Of a DNA stretch of 64,000 nucleotides, positions 50,141 to 58,998 are shown one piece after another. The DNA comes from Calditrichia bacterium. Its GTDB lineage: Bacteria; Calditrichota; Calditrichia; Calditrichales; J004. Where the stretch lies: the NCBI GenBank assembly GCA_020635035.1, contig JACKAO010000009.1, positions 62,001 to 126,000 on the forward strand, given 5' to 3'. The notes under the pieces are model-generated. The model was not told where the DNA came from, made no database searches, and worked only from the letters and a program-made list of their open reading frames with translations. Every line of letters begins with the position of its first letter. The first letter of the stretch is position 1. A program made the translations under genes and the position numbers.

Positions 50141-52795
50141 ATGAATTATGTTAAAATGTTTTTGATAAATATTATCCTTACAGGTTCGTTATTTGCTGGG
50201 AATGAAATGATGCCCGACAAAATTGTTGCAATACGAACGGAAGAAAATATAAAGATAGATGGAAGATTAAATGAGAAAATCTGGAAAGAAAATGATGGTA
50301 TAACATACTTTAAACAAGGAACTCCGAATGAAGGCAATAATCCTACGCAGGAATCGATTGTCTATGTAGCTTATGATTCAGACAACCTTTATGTGGCAGC
50401 TCAACTGTTTGACACTTCTCCGGATTCGATAATGGCTTACCTGGGCCGCCGTGATGAAAGTGTTGATACCGATTTGTTCGGCGTATTTATTGATCCTTAC
50501 CATGATAAACGCAGTGGGTTTTACTTTGGCCTTAGTGCAGCAGGGGCTTATTACGATGGGATTTTGTATAATGATGATTGGGATGATGAATCCTGGGATG
50601 GTGTCTGGGAAGGTAAATCAGCAATAAATGACAAAGGCTGGTCTGCAGAGATAAAAATCCCTTTTTCTCAATTAAGGTTTAAAGAAAGTGACACATATAT
50701 CTGGGGTATAAATTTCAGGAGAGATATTAAACGAAATCAGGAAGAAGATTATCTTGTTTACCGCCCTAAAAAAGAGAGCGGCTTTGTTTCACGTTTTGTT
50801 GATCTGGTGGGGTTAAATAATATCAGTTCCGGCACAAATATTGAGCTGCTGCCATACGTACGTGGTAAATCGGAACATTTACATACCGAAAAAGGAAATC
50901 CGTTTAATGACGGATCGCGCCAATTGTTTGGTTTCGGCGCTGATATTAAAATGGGTTTATCAAGTAATATAACTCTTGATGGAACCATTAACCCTGATTT
51001 CGGCCAGGTAGAAGTGGACCCGGCAGTAGTAAATCTTTCAGATTTTGAAACCTTTTTTTCAGAAAAAAGACCTTTCTTTATTGAAGGGGCATCGATCATG
51101 GAATTTGGATATGGCGGTTCAACGAGTAACTGGGGTTTTAACTGGGGGAATCCGCAATTTTTTTACAGCAGGAGAATTGGTCGTCGTCCGGCAGGACCTT
51201 TACCCGATTCAGTGCATTTTTCGGATGTTCCGGAAGGTACGAGTATTCTTGCAGCAGGAAAGATTACAGGTAAGATTGGCAACAATTGGAATATCGGTGT
51301 TCTAAGTGCAGTGACACAAAGAGAATATGCGGATATCGAGTATGATAGAGGAAAAAGGGGCGAAGCAGAAGTTGAACCGTTGACCAGTTTCAGTGTTGTT
51401 CGTGCCCAAAAGGAGTTTGATGAAAGCAGGCACGGTATCGGTTTTATTTCAACTTTAACGGCACGCGATTTTAAGAATAACGACCTGCGTAATTACATGA
51501 ACAGCGAAGCCTATGCCTTCGGTCTGGATGGCTGGACATTCCTGGATAAAGAAAAAATATGGGTGATAAGCGGCTGGATGGGATACTCCAGTGTCCATGG
51601 CAGCCGGCAGCAGATAACCAGTTTGCAGGAAAGTTCATTACACCGTTATCATCGCCCGGATTTTGAATTTGACAAACTGGACAGTTCACGGACTTCGTTA
51701 AACGGCTATGCCGGACGTTTGGCTATTAATAAACAAAAGGGTAACTGGATGTTTAACAGTGCACTAGGGGTAATTCACCCCGGCTTTGATGTTAATGATC
51801 TCGGTTTTATGTGGCAGACAAATAAAATTAACGGACATTTTGCCGGAGGTTACCGCTGGACAGAGCCTGGCGATTTGTTCCGCAAGGTTACGGTTTTAGG
51901 TTCGTTGTTTGGGACAAAGGATTTTGACGGCAATACAACATGGGCGGGCGTCTGGTACAATATCAGTATGCAGTTTTTAAATTATTACTGGTTCGAGTTT
52001 GGCGGTGCCGTAAATCCGCAAACCACAGATATTAATTTAACACGCGGCGGACCCAAAACGCTCAATTCCCCCGGGTATGAACTTTTTTTCTGGTCCAGCA
52101 GTGATACACGCAATGATGTCGTTGCCGAATTAAACGGATTTACATATTTAACCGAATCGGGCTCGCAAGAGTATAACCTGGAATTAAGCCTGAACTGGAA
52201 GCCGGCGCACAATATTACTCTTACAGTGAGTCCCGGATTAAGCTGGAATTATCCGGATGTTCAGTGGGTTGATGCTTTTGATGATACGCAAGCAGGAAAA
52301 ACTTATGGACGCAGGTATGTTTTTGCCGAAATGCGCCAAAAAACTTTTTCATCCAGTTTCCGGATAAACTGGACCTTTTCACCTGAGATCAGCCTGCAAT
52401 TGTATACCCAGCCATTGATCTCCAGCGCCGATTATTTTAACTATAAATTTCTTGACAGAAGCAACAGTCGCAGTTTTACAAAATTTGGTGAGAGTAATTC
52501 TACTATATCATACAGAGAAAAAGAATATACAGCCGACCCGGATGGCGATGGTCCGGCAGAAGTCATTAGCTGGGATGATCCTGATTTTACAATAACGTCA
52601 TTGCGTGCAAATGCAGTTTTCCGCTGGGAGTACAATCCCGGTTCCACGCTTTATTTCGTCTGGACTCAGAGCCGTTTCGGTTATGAAGATAATGGTGCGA
52701 TCCGTTTTCAGAAACCATTCCCCGACCGTTTTCTAAACCAGCAACCGGACAATATATTCCTGGTAAAGTTCACATACTGGTGGGCACTGCGATAG
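50141..52795 (+). CDS. DUF5916-family outer-membrane protein with CBM9-like domain
   Basis: An 884-aa exported protein. After the signal peptide (about 1-19), residues 30-225 form a CBM9-like domain: KIDGRLNEKIWKE, VYVAYDSDNLYVAAQLFD, WSAEIKIPFSQLRF are typical. From about 230 to the end is a large DUF5916 region predicted as outer-membrane beta-barrel (TLDGTINPDFGQVEVDPA, FFSEKRPFFIEGASI are hallmarks), ending in an aromatic strand (VKFTYWWALR). The family is common in Bacteroidetes and relatives; a transport or secretion role is presumed but its substrate is unknown. It stands alone between recO and a convergent gene. Confidence 0.85.
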   Translation: MNYVKMFLINIILTGSLFAGNEMMPDKIVAIRTEENIKIDGRLNEKIWKENDGITYFKQGTPNEGNNPTQESIVYVAYDSDNLYVAAQLFDTSPDSIMAYLGRRDESVDTDLFGVFIDPYHDKRSGFYFGLSAAGAYYDGILYNDDWDDESWDGVWEGKSAINDKGWSAEIKIPFSQLRFKESDTYIWGINFRRDIKRNQEEDYLVYRPKKESGFVSRFVDLVGLNNISSGTNIELLPYVRGKSEHLHTEKGNPFNDGSRQLFGFGADIKMGLSSNITLDGTINPDFGQVEVDPAVVNLSDFETFFSEKRPFFIEGASIMEFGYGGSTSNWGFNWGNPQFFYSRRIGRRPAGPLPDSVHFSDVPEGTSILAAGKITGKIGNNWNIGVLSAVTQREYADIEYDRGKRGEAEVEPLTSFSVVRAQKEFDESRHGIGFISTLTARDFKNNDLRNYMNSEAYAFGLDGWTFLDKEKIWVISGWMGYSSVHGSRQQITSLQESSLHRYHRPDFEFDKLDSSRTSLNGYAGRLAINKQKGNWMFNSALGVIHPGFDVNDLGFMWQTNKINGHFAGGYRWTEPGDLFRKVTVLGSLFGTKDFDGNTTWAGVWYNISMQFLNYYWFEFGGAVNPQTTDINLTRGGPKTLNSPGYELFFWSSSDTRNDVVAELNGFTYLTESGSQEYNLELSLNWKPAHNITLTVSPGLSWNYPDVQWVDAFDDTQAGKTYGRRYVFAEMRQKTFSSSFRINWTFSPEISLQLYTQPLISSADYFNYKFLDRSNSRSFTKFGESNSTISYREKEYTADPDGDGPAEVISWDDPDFTITSLRANAVFRWEYNPGSTLYFVWTQSRFGYEDNGAIRFQKPFPDRFLNQQPDNIFLVKFTYWWALR

Positions 52796-52812
52796 AGCGA
52801 GTTGGATCAACA

Positions 52813-53868
52813 TTAGTTCAGTTTGATCTCAATCCCAAAGCGGGGTTTAGCACGAATTTTACGCTTAAACGGGCTTACATCATCGGAAACAGGATCACCA
52901 ATACTAAATCCATTTTTTAACTGGTTGGCGAACTCGAAACTGTAACCTACAAAGGCGTGTAAATCGATAACTCCTAAAGATACGCCACCACCCACCCCGA
53001 TAATCGGTTCAAAAATATCCGCCAGCCGGAATCCCCCTAAAAGATGAAAAGAATTTCCAAACGATTTGGCCTTGGTATCAATGGCTTTAAAATGATAATT
53101 GATAACAGCAAATCCTGCTACATCGGCATCAGGCTTTGGACGCACAATGATTGTACCGTCATTTCCTACAACTATATCAACATCCCGGACACTTGTGATG
53201 GCCATGGCAAAACCATAACTCCAGCGTTCTTTAGCGGTGTTATCAAAAACAGTTGCCGCAAGAGTTGTCTCATCCGAAAGTTTGTTTTTAACCATAAATG
53301 AGAGATCACTGAAATCGCGGTAAGCTTCAGGAATTTGAAATTGACGCACATCCACCCACACATTTCCACCGGCAGATTGCATAGCAGCCGGTTGACCCAG
53401 AAGTCCGACAAGACCCAGGAAGCCAGGCAACTGTTCCAGGAAAGGAGAGCTTTTAGATGTTGCCAGAACAGATAAAAATGAAGGTGCATTCTCAGTCTGG
53501 GATATAAAAATGTAATAAAGGTTTTCTTTTTCTAAACCGTAAAGCCGTGTATTAAAAAAATCTGTATCATTTCCGTGGATAAGACCAATAGGTGCTAACT
53601 CGTCGTTAAAATGAGCAACAGTAACATAATACGCATCAGGATCAAGCATGTAGCCGGCTTGTGTAATAACTTTTTTGAGATTAACCACTGCACTATCAAC
53701 TAAGCCTTCATGAAACCAGCGGTAAGCTTTTCCGAAATTTTCCTGCTGATCATTAACGGAGAAGGGAGCACCGGCGACCTGACGTGGTACAAGAATTGTT
53801 CTGTCCTGGGCCGTCAGGAAAGTGGCTACAATAAAAATTATTACCAAAACACGGGGAAGTGCTGTCAT
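52813..53868 (-). CDS. exported protein of unknown function
   Basis: A 351-aa protein. ATG at 53868 is preferred over an in-frame TTG at 53880 because GGAGG (53874-53878) lies 5 bases before it and it begins a clean signal peptide (TALPRVLVIIFIVATFLTA). Residues 45-75 could be a TPR-like helical pair (AYRWFHEGLVDSAVVNLKKV). The C-terminal half has glycine-rich beta-strand pairs (LLGGFRLADIFEPIIGVGGG) that look like barrel strands, but the end (RFGIEIKLN) is not a strong barrel signal. I recognise no family. The gene is convergent with the DUF5916 gene. Confidence 0.6.
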   Translation of the reverse strand: MTALPRVLVIIFIVATFLTAQDRTILVPRQVAGAPFSVNDQQENFGKAYRWFHEGLVDSAVVNLKKVITQAGYMLDPDAYYVTVAHFNDELAPIGLIHGNDTDFFNTRLYGLEKENLYYIFISQTENAPSFLSVLATSKSSPFLEQLPGFLGLVGLLGQPAAMQSAGGNVWVDVRQFQIPEAYRDFSDLSFMVKNKLSDETTLAATVFDNTAKERWSYGFAMAITSVRDVDIVVGNDGTIIVRPKPDADVAGFAVINYHFKAIDTKAKSFGNSFHLLGGFRLADIFEPIIGVGGGVSLGVIDLHAFVGYSFEFANQLKNGFSIGDPVSDDVSPFKRKIRAKPRFGIEIKLN

Positions 53869-53932
53869 TATTGCCTCCAAAAAATAGATGGAAAGGATAA
53901 TCCTTTAAAATTTTGAAAGCCTTCCTTGTGAG

Positions 53933-55324
53933 TTACTTGATTAAAACAAGCTTTTGAGCCTTTATATTTCTTCCAGATTTTACAACAACAAAATAGATAC
54001 CGCTATTCAGGTTTCGGGGATGCCAGGTAAACTTTTTTGCTGTATTGTGATCAAGCTCTTTTGAAAACAATTCTTTACCAAGAATATCATAGATTGTCAA
54101 CTTGATAACTTGAGTTAGTGGGTTTGTAATTTTGAAGGTGACCTGGTTATTAAAAGGATTAGGATATGCAGTAAAAGAAAAATCTTCAGGAATTATGCTG
54201 TAATCTTCAATTGATGTTACCGCTAATGTCTGGTGGAAATATATTTCCGGATACGCTAAAAATGGCAGACGCGCATTATTGAACCCGCTTAAATCCCAGC
54301 TCTTTTCAATTTTTTCTTGTTCGATATTAAATAAAATTAAGGAGTCGTTTTGCATGTATGTCAGGTAGTTAAATTCATCATCGATGCTATAATTCCCATA
54401 TGTTGTTAATCCTTCGATGATATCACTTATGTAAGAAAAAGTTGTGTCTTCAGGATTAAATTGCCATTTCTTGATATAAGTGTAGATCCCCCTGGTGTCA
54501 TCAAAATAAAGAAATGGACTTCTATAGTGCCATTTTGATGAAAATACTTGTGAGAATGATTTAGCTGTTTTTGGTAAAAAACTTTGTGTATAATTTTTCA
54601 CTGTTCTTAATGAATCATTTACAAATGATCCGATGGCCCAACCTGTAGTGTATGACCCTAAAAGGAAAAGATTAGTGTCTATTTGTTGTATTTTTTCAAT
54701 AAAACTATTGGGATTTAAACCATCACCGTTGTAAAACCATTGCGTTGAAGTAGTATCTAAATCCGGAAAATGATTTAGGTTCAAAAGTGCATGTTTTTGA
54801 AAATAATTTTTTTTCTCAAAATTGCACCAATATAAACTATCTATTTTTCCTGCTATATTGATTAGTGAAAATGAACTTCCAATTTGGTTAAAAAGAGAAT
54901 GTAAACTGTCAGATTCATCTATGTAGTAATCATCATTAAAAAAAGATATAATATATTTATCTAACACAAATATGTTAAAAGGTAAGTTTACATTTTCAGA
55001 ATTGTAGGTACCAAGATATAGTTTTGTATTATTATTATAGTTTTCTAAATAATAGAAAGATCCTTCGCAAAGCGTACACCTGGGCTGATATAGTTTTATA
55101 AAGTACTTTTTATCATTGAAATTGATCATCTTTGAATAAAATTCGGATGATGAATTAAATTCAAATTCGTCATCTAAATCTTCCCAGTGGCCAATGGTAT
55201 CTGCACGGTTTATTTCGTTTTGATTAACATTTAAATAGACCAGGTTACCCTGGGTTAAAACAGATGTCTGTGAAAAGAGAAATATTGGTATGATGAGCAA
55301 TAAGAAATATCTAAGCCAGTTCAT
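53933..55324 (-). CDS. secreted protein with type IX secretion sorting domain
   Basis: A 463-aa exported protein. The signal peptide (1-18, ending LFS) is followed by a beta-rich region of about 350 residues without a recognised family and a CTLC pair near 80. The C-terminal 80 residues are a Por secretion system sorting domain: FTAYPNPFNNQVTF, LTIYDILGKELF, NLNSGIYFVVVKSG and KLVLIK at the very end. It should cross the outer membrane through the type IX machinery, of which no core component is in this window. Base composition is more AT-rich than in the flanking genes, which might reflect recent acquisition. Confidence 0.85.
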   Translation of the reverse strand: MNWLRYFLLLIIPIFLFSQTSVLTQGNLVYLNVNQNEINRADTIGHWEDLDDEFEFNSSSEFYSKMINFNDKKYFIKLYQPRCTLCEGSFYYLENYNNNTKLYLGTYNSENVNLPFNIFVLDKYIISFFNDDYYIDESDSLHSLFNQIGSSFSLINIAGKIDSLYWCNFEKKNYFQKHALLNLNHFPDLDTTSTQWFYNGDGLNPNSFIEKIQQIDTNLFLLGSYTTGWAIGSFVNDSLRTVKNYTQSFLPKTAKSFSQVFSSKWHYRSPFLYFDDTRGIYTYIKKWQFNPEDTTFSYISDIIEGLTTYGNYSIDDEFNYLTYMQNDSLILFNIEQEKIEKSWDLSGFNNARLPFLAYPEIYFHQTLAVTSIEDYSIIPEDFSFTAYPNPFNNQVTFKITNPLTQVIKLTIYDILGKELFSKELDHNTAKKFTWHPRNLNSGIYFVVVKSGRNIKAQKLVLIK

Positions 55325-55422
55325 TGTGCTATTCTCGTTAAGTTAAAATCGAATTAAACTTTTCTTTAAAATAACACAAATAATTTGAAGATTGAAAGAA
55401 ATATTAGAGGAGAATATTCTTC

Positions 55423-56094
55423 CTACAAAGTATTCAGGATATTGAGCATCTCTTTTGTGGTCTTCGCAGGATCGGCTGATGCAAAAATTGCAGAGCCGGC
55501 TACCAGGATGTCTGCACCGGCATTGGCAATTTCCTTAATGTTTTCCATAGAAACACCTCCATCGACTTCAATTTCGATGTTTCGGAATCCGCTTTTTTCT
55601 ATAAGATCGCGGGTTTGATTAAGTTTTTTAAGACTCTCAGGGATAAACTTTTGACCGCCAAATCCCGGATTTACAGACATTACGAGTATCAGATCAAGCT
55701 GATCAAGAACATGTTTAATCATAGAGACCGGTGTGTGGGGATTAAGTGAAACACCTGCTTTAACATTTAATTCTTTAATCTGCTGTAAAACCCTGTGCAG
55801 ATGCGTGCAGGCTTCCACATGTACTGTAATATAATCAGCACCGGCTTTGGCAAAAGCTTCAATATAGCGATCAGGATTTTCGATCATCAGATGCACATCC
55901 ATGGGTAACTTGGTTACAGGACGAAGTGCTTTTACAACCAATGGACCAATGGTTATATTGGGTACAAAATGCCCGTCCATTACATCTACATGAATGATGT
56001 CTGCACCGGCTTGTTCAACCGTTTTTACCTGCTCTGCCAGTCGTGCAAAATCTGCTGACAATATTGATGGCGCTATTCTTTTAGTCTTTTTCAT
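55423..56094 (-). CDS. rpe: ribulose-phosphate 3-epimerase
   Basis: TIM-barrel enzyme of the pentose phosphate pathway interconverting ribulose 5-phosphate and xylulose 5-phosphate. APSILSADFARL (8-19), HVDVMDGHFVPNIT (35-48), VHLMIENPD, MSVNPGFGGQKFI and EVDGGVSMEN are all present with the metal-binding histidines and aspartates. Length 223 aa is normal. It stands alone, separated by a terminator from the GH30 gene upstream. Confidence 0.95.
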   Translation of the reverse strand: MKKTKRIAPSILSADFARLAEQVKTVEQAGADIIHVDVMDGHFVPNITIGPLVVKALRPVTKLPMDVHLMIENPDRYIEAFAKAGADYITVHVEACTHLHRVLQQIKELNVKAGVSLNPHTPVSMIKHVLDQLDLILVMSVNPGFGGQKFIPESLKKLNQTRDLIEKSGFRNIEIEVDGGVSMENIKEIANAGADILVAGSAIFASADPAKTTKEMLNILNTL

Positions 56095-56182
56095 TTTCTC
56101 TGCTTTAAAAAACTGTACTCAATTCTAATGATATTAATAGTATACAACAAAAAATTATAAATGAAAGGTATAAAATTTCCGG

Positions 56183-56220
56183 AAAACAAAAAGGCTGCCT
56201 TCTTATAAATCAGCAGCCTT
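56183..56220 (-). terminator. Rho-independent terminator after the GH30 gene
   Basis: On the minus strand AAGGCTGC (complement of 56213-56220) pairs with GCAGCCTT (complement of 56191-56198) around a 14-base loop, followed by TTTGTTTT. A short A/T tract on the other side could let it work in both directions. Confidence 0.75.
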
Positions 56221-56238
56221 AAAAAATGCTTTAAAATA

Positions 56239-57699
56239 TTACATGGAATAAAAGAGTGTCTGAATTGAATGCGGAAGAATTTTAACTGTTGCTTGTTTCG
56301 TTCCGGCAAACAGTTTATAGGTGATCTCCTTTTCGCTTTGATTCATCACAACGGTTGCGATTTTACCATCAGTGTTTTGAAAAGACGTAGCGATAAGCTG
56401 ACTTCTGCTTGGTGCTGTACTGAGTCTAACCGCGTTGGGCTTGATAAATTTAGAGAAATGCCCGATGTAGTAATAGGATAATGTATAGATCAATTCACCG
56501 GTTGTCAGATCAGCATGGACAGGAGCAAAACAAAAATTACCAACATGATTTGGACCGCCGCGTTGGTCAAGCAATATATTCCAATCAGTCCAGGCGACTG
56601 TTCCCATGTTGAAATCGTTAATCATTGAATTCCCGTAACGTTCTGCATTTTTTACAGATTGATACTGACCTTCACGGTAGCTGTCTGCACAACCTTCGGT
56701 AAAAATCAGATTTTTATCCGGGTAGGATTCTTTTATAAGACCGACATTGCTGAACATTGGATCTCCGCCTGTCCAGGTTTCGTACCAGTGAAAACCGGTT
56801 CCCCAGGCATATTTGGCAGCATCAGGATCACCAAAAATGGTGTTTACCCTATGATTAATCAAATCGCGGTTATGATCCCAGACAATAATTTTTTTGTTGT
56901 TGAGTCCGGCTTTTTCCATTGTGGGCCCAAGATAATTCTTAAGAAAATCGCGCTCTTCTTCGGCAGTATAGATGCAAGATTCCCAGGTTTGTGTAGCCAT
57001 CGGTTCGTTCTGGATTGTTAAGCCCCACACCGGGATGCCTTCTTTTTCGTAGGCGTTTATAAATTTAACATAGTAGTTTGCCCATGGCTGATAAAATTCC
57101 GGAAGCAGCTTTCCACCCTTAAGCATATTGTTGTTGCTTTTCATAAAGGCCGGCGGACTCCAGGGACTGGCGAATAAGGTAAGTTGTCCACCCGCAGCCT
57201 GGATGGCTTTTTTTATCAACGGAATTTTATATTGTCTGTCATGATCAATGCTGAAAGTTTTCAGATCTTTATCACCTTCTTCAATATACGTATAGCTGCC
57301 ACTGCTGAAATCACAGCTGTGGATGTTTGTCCGGGCAAGAGTATATCCGATTCCTTTGTCGGGATCGTAATAAGCGCTAAGTAATTCCTGTTGCTGCTCT
57401 TTAGAGAGCAGGGCAAAAACTTCAGCGGAAGCATCGGTAATAGCACCGCCAATCCCGAGCATTTTTTCAAATTTTACATCCGGATTTACAAAAACAGCAA
57501 TTTCAGTTTCCAAAGGTTGCACTGCTTTTTCGAAATTCAGCGATGCCTGTTGACTAAGATGGAGATCTGCATCTGCGGATGTAACAAATACCCGAACCTG
57601 TTGATTGTTTTCTTCAGGAGAACTGTTTAACGGCCCGGATACAGCCATAGAAAACAGCAGGAAAAAGAATGTGCCTGATATTATTAAAAAGTTCTTCAT
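56239..57699 (-). CDS. glycoside hydrolase family 30 (glucosylceramidase-like)
   Basis: Exported retaining beta-glycosidase of 486 aa. A signal peptide (1-21) is followed by the (beta/alpha)8 barrel with GIGGAITDASAE, FASPWSPPAFMK, acid/base E232 in TIQNEPM and nucleophile E335 in IFTEGCADS. A C-terminal beta-domain begins near 420 (ATVVMNQSEKEITY). GH30 enzymes act on beta-glucosides, beta-1,6-glucans or xylans; the subfamily is not determined, although the layout suggests GH30_1/GH30_3. It is a single-gene transcript with operator-like palindromes upstream. Confidence 0.9.
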   Translation of the reverse strand: MKNFLIISGTFFFLLFSMAVSGPLNSSPEENNQQVRVFVTSADADLHLSQQASLNFEKAVQPLETEIAVFVNPDVKFEKMLGIGGAITDASAEVFALLSKEQQQELLSAYYDPDKGIGYTLARTNIHSCDFSSGSYTYIEEGDKDLKTFSIDHDRQYKIPLIKKAIQAAGGQLTLFASPWSPPAFMKSNNNMLKGGKLLPEFYQPWANYYVKFINAYEKEGIPVWGLTIQNEPMATQTWESCIYTAEEERDFLKNYLGPTMEKAGLNNKKIIVWDHNRDLINHRVNTIFGDPDAAKYAWGTGFHWYETWTGGDPMFSNVGLIKESYPDKNLIFTEGCADSYREGQYQSVKNAERYGNSMINDFNMGTVAWTDWNILLDQRGGPNHVGNFCFAPVHADLTTGELIYTLSYYYIGHFSKFIKPNAVRLSTAPSRSQLIATSFQNTDGKIATVVMNQSEKEITYKLFAGTKQATVKILPHSIQTLFYSM

Positions 57700-57768
57700 A
57701 ATCGCCCCGTTTATTTAAATTAAAAATGAGTATTATTAAATATCAAAGTTACTTAAAAGATAATGAAA

Positions 57769-57784
57769 TACACAAATTTGTGTA
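57769..57784. promoter_or_regulatory. 16-bp perfect palindrome upstream of GH30
   Basis: TACACAAATTTGTGTA is a perfect dyad about 70 bp upstream of the GH30 start codon, in the 123-bp gap before the TfoX-like gene. Length and symmetry suit a dimeric repressor or activator of sugar catabolism. No regulator gene is adjacent. Confidence 0.45.
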
Positions 57785-57790
57785 CTATTT

Positions 57791-57802
57791 TCCGGCACCG
57801 GA
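57791..57802. promoter_or_regulatory. second dyad upstream of GH30
   Basis: TCCGGCACCGGA is a dyad with 5-bp arms and a 2-base centre, 6 bp from the 16-bp palindrome. It is GC-rich in an AT-rich gap, so it stands out, but its function is unknown. Confidence 0.3.
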
Positions 57803-57822
57803 GAATTATTCTGAATCAAAAT

Positions 57823-58152
57823 TTATTTTGATAGAAGGAAAGTAATTGATTCTTCAAAAACAGGGAGATAGTCACGATAGTCTTCAGCCCGCGGCAGATT
57901 GATCTGGACCCACTCGCGCATTTTTGCACGTCCCATGGGTTGAAATGGAATTACATTGGCATCATTTTTCAAAAGATTTTCTGCAGATTCGGCAGGGAGT
58001 TTAATTCCAACTCCCTGGCCATAAAGACAGATACACAACTTTTTTCCTGAATAATAAGCGGGAAATCCAAACATTTTACCCGCACGTATGGCAGGATGTG
58101 CTAAAAGTAAATCATCCAGAACGGTTTTAAACTCAGCAATATATTCTGCCAT
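57823..58152 (-). CDS. TfoX/Sxy N-terminal domain protein
   Basis: A 109-aa protein equal to the TfoX/Sxy N-terminal domain alone. KMFGFPAYYSGKKLCICLYG and GVGIKLPAESAENLL are typical of that family. The C-terminal DNA-binding-associated half of competence regulators is missing, as in many stand-alone environmental homologs, so a competence role should not be assumed. It is the last gene of a five-gene operon. Confidence 0.8.
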   Translation of the reverse strand: MAEYIAEFKTVLDDLLLAHPAIRAGKMFGFPAYYSGKKLCICLYGQGVGIKLPAESAENLLKNDANVIPFQPMGRAKMREWVQINLPRAEDYRDYLPVFEESITFLLSK

Positions 58153-58159
58153 AAAAGTT

Positions 58160-58417
58160 CTAATTTAGGTCAAGTCTTTTAAAAAGAAGTTCAAATTCTT
58201 CACTGCCTTTAACTAATAGTGAGTCTTTCTCACTCAATTCTTTTGAAATATATTCGTTGAACAAGCTTAGTACCTGTCGGACCACCGCTTCGGATTTACC
58301 GGTTTTAACCATTAATATTGCAACAAGCTCTTCATGTGAAACAACATCCGGATGGGGTTCTTCAGGATTAACTGTTTTTGATCCAAGAAGAACTTCAATT
58401 TTTTTCTTTTCTTCCAT
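58160..58417 (-). CDS. small HU/IHF-like protein lacking the DNA-binding arm
   Basis: An 85-aa acidic protein. Residues 28-77 align by eye with the dimerisation half of HU/IHF: EELVAILMVKTGKSEAVVRQ (29-48) mirrors the ELIDAIAEKAGLSKAD... helix pair, and the DSLLVKGSEEFEL region mirrors DSVALVGFGTFEV of HU. The beta-arm and DNA-contact region that should follow are absent because the protein ends at once (FKRLDLN). The overall charge is negative, unlike HU. Cotranscribed with the carbonic anhydrase gene (13-bp gap) and TfoX-N gene (7-bp gap). Function unknown. Confidence 0.5.
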   Translation of the reverse strand: MEEKKKIEVLLGSKTVNPEEPHPDVVSHEELVAILMVKTGKSEAVVRQVLSLFNEYISKELSEKDSLLVKGSEEFELLFKRLDLN

Positions 58418-58430
58418 TACTTTTCTCCTT

Positions 58431-58976
58431 TTAACGGGTTTCTTTAATCAGATATAAGCGGTTATCTTCAACTTTATAAAGCATTGGCGCAATGGTAATC
58501 TTTGGATAACGGTTTCGTAAACGCTGAGTCTCGGTCAGAATGAAATCAATTTCATTTACGATTTCAAACATCGGTGCAAAATGTGAAAAATGATCTTCTG
58601 CTGTACTCATATCCCATCCGGCTGACTCAACAAGGCCATTTATAAACTGATCTCTGCGTGCAACAAGATTTACCATCCCGCATTGCGTGTGGCCGATTAA
58701 CGCAATATGCTTTACTCCACCTACGGCAATTGCATAAGAAACTTTAAATTCACTGTAACGAAGATTTGCTCCGCCGGCCCGAATTATAAAAGCAAAATTA
58801 TCAGGGATGTTTAAATGTTTTCGATTATCCATGCACATACCAACTAAAAGTTCGGCACTGCTGTAGCTTTCCTGCTGACGATCAAGGTTGTGGTATTCCA
58901 GTAAAAGTCCAATCGGGGTATTGCGGTACTCAGGTAAAATATCTTCTTTATTCTGTATATTGATTAATGAATCCAT
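58431..58976 (-). CDS. beta-carbonic anhydrase family protein
   Basis: A 181-aa beta-carbonic-anhydrase-like protein from ATG 58976; an upstream in-frame ATG at 59030 would overlap the preceding gene by 32 bases and add 18 unconserved residues. Zinc ligands C48, H96 and C99 and the Asp-Arg dyad D50/R52 occur in GMCMDNRK and GHTQCGM. NEIDFILTE and YPKITIAPMLYKVED form the conserved C-terminal part. It would interconvert CO2 and bicarbonate in the cytoplasm. It is the third gene of the operon that ends with TfoX-N. Confidence 0.85.
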   Translation of the reverse strand: MDSLINIQNKEDILPEYRNTPIGLLLEYHNLDRQQESYSSAELLVGMCMDNRKHLNIPDNFAFIIRAGGANLRYSEFKVSYAIAVGGVKHIALIGHTQCGMVNLVARRDQFINGLVESAGWDMSTAEDHFSHFAPMFEIVNEIDFILTETQRLRNRYPKITIAPMLYKVEDNRLYLIKETR

Positions 58977-58998
58977 TATTTTCGCTTTTGTCTCCAGG

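Noticed and set aside
57823..58152. Competence regulator TfoX/Sxy
   Set aside because: Only the N-terminal domain is present, which occurs in many stand-alone proteins without a competence role.
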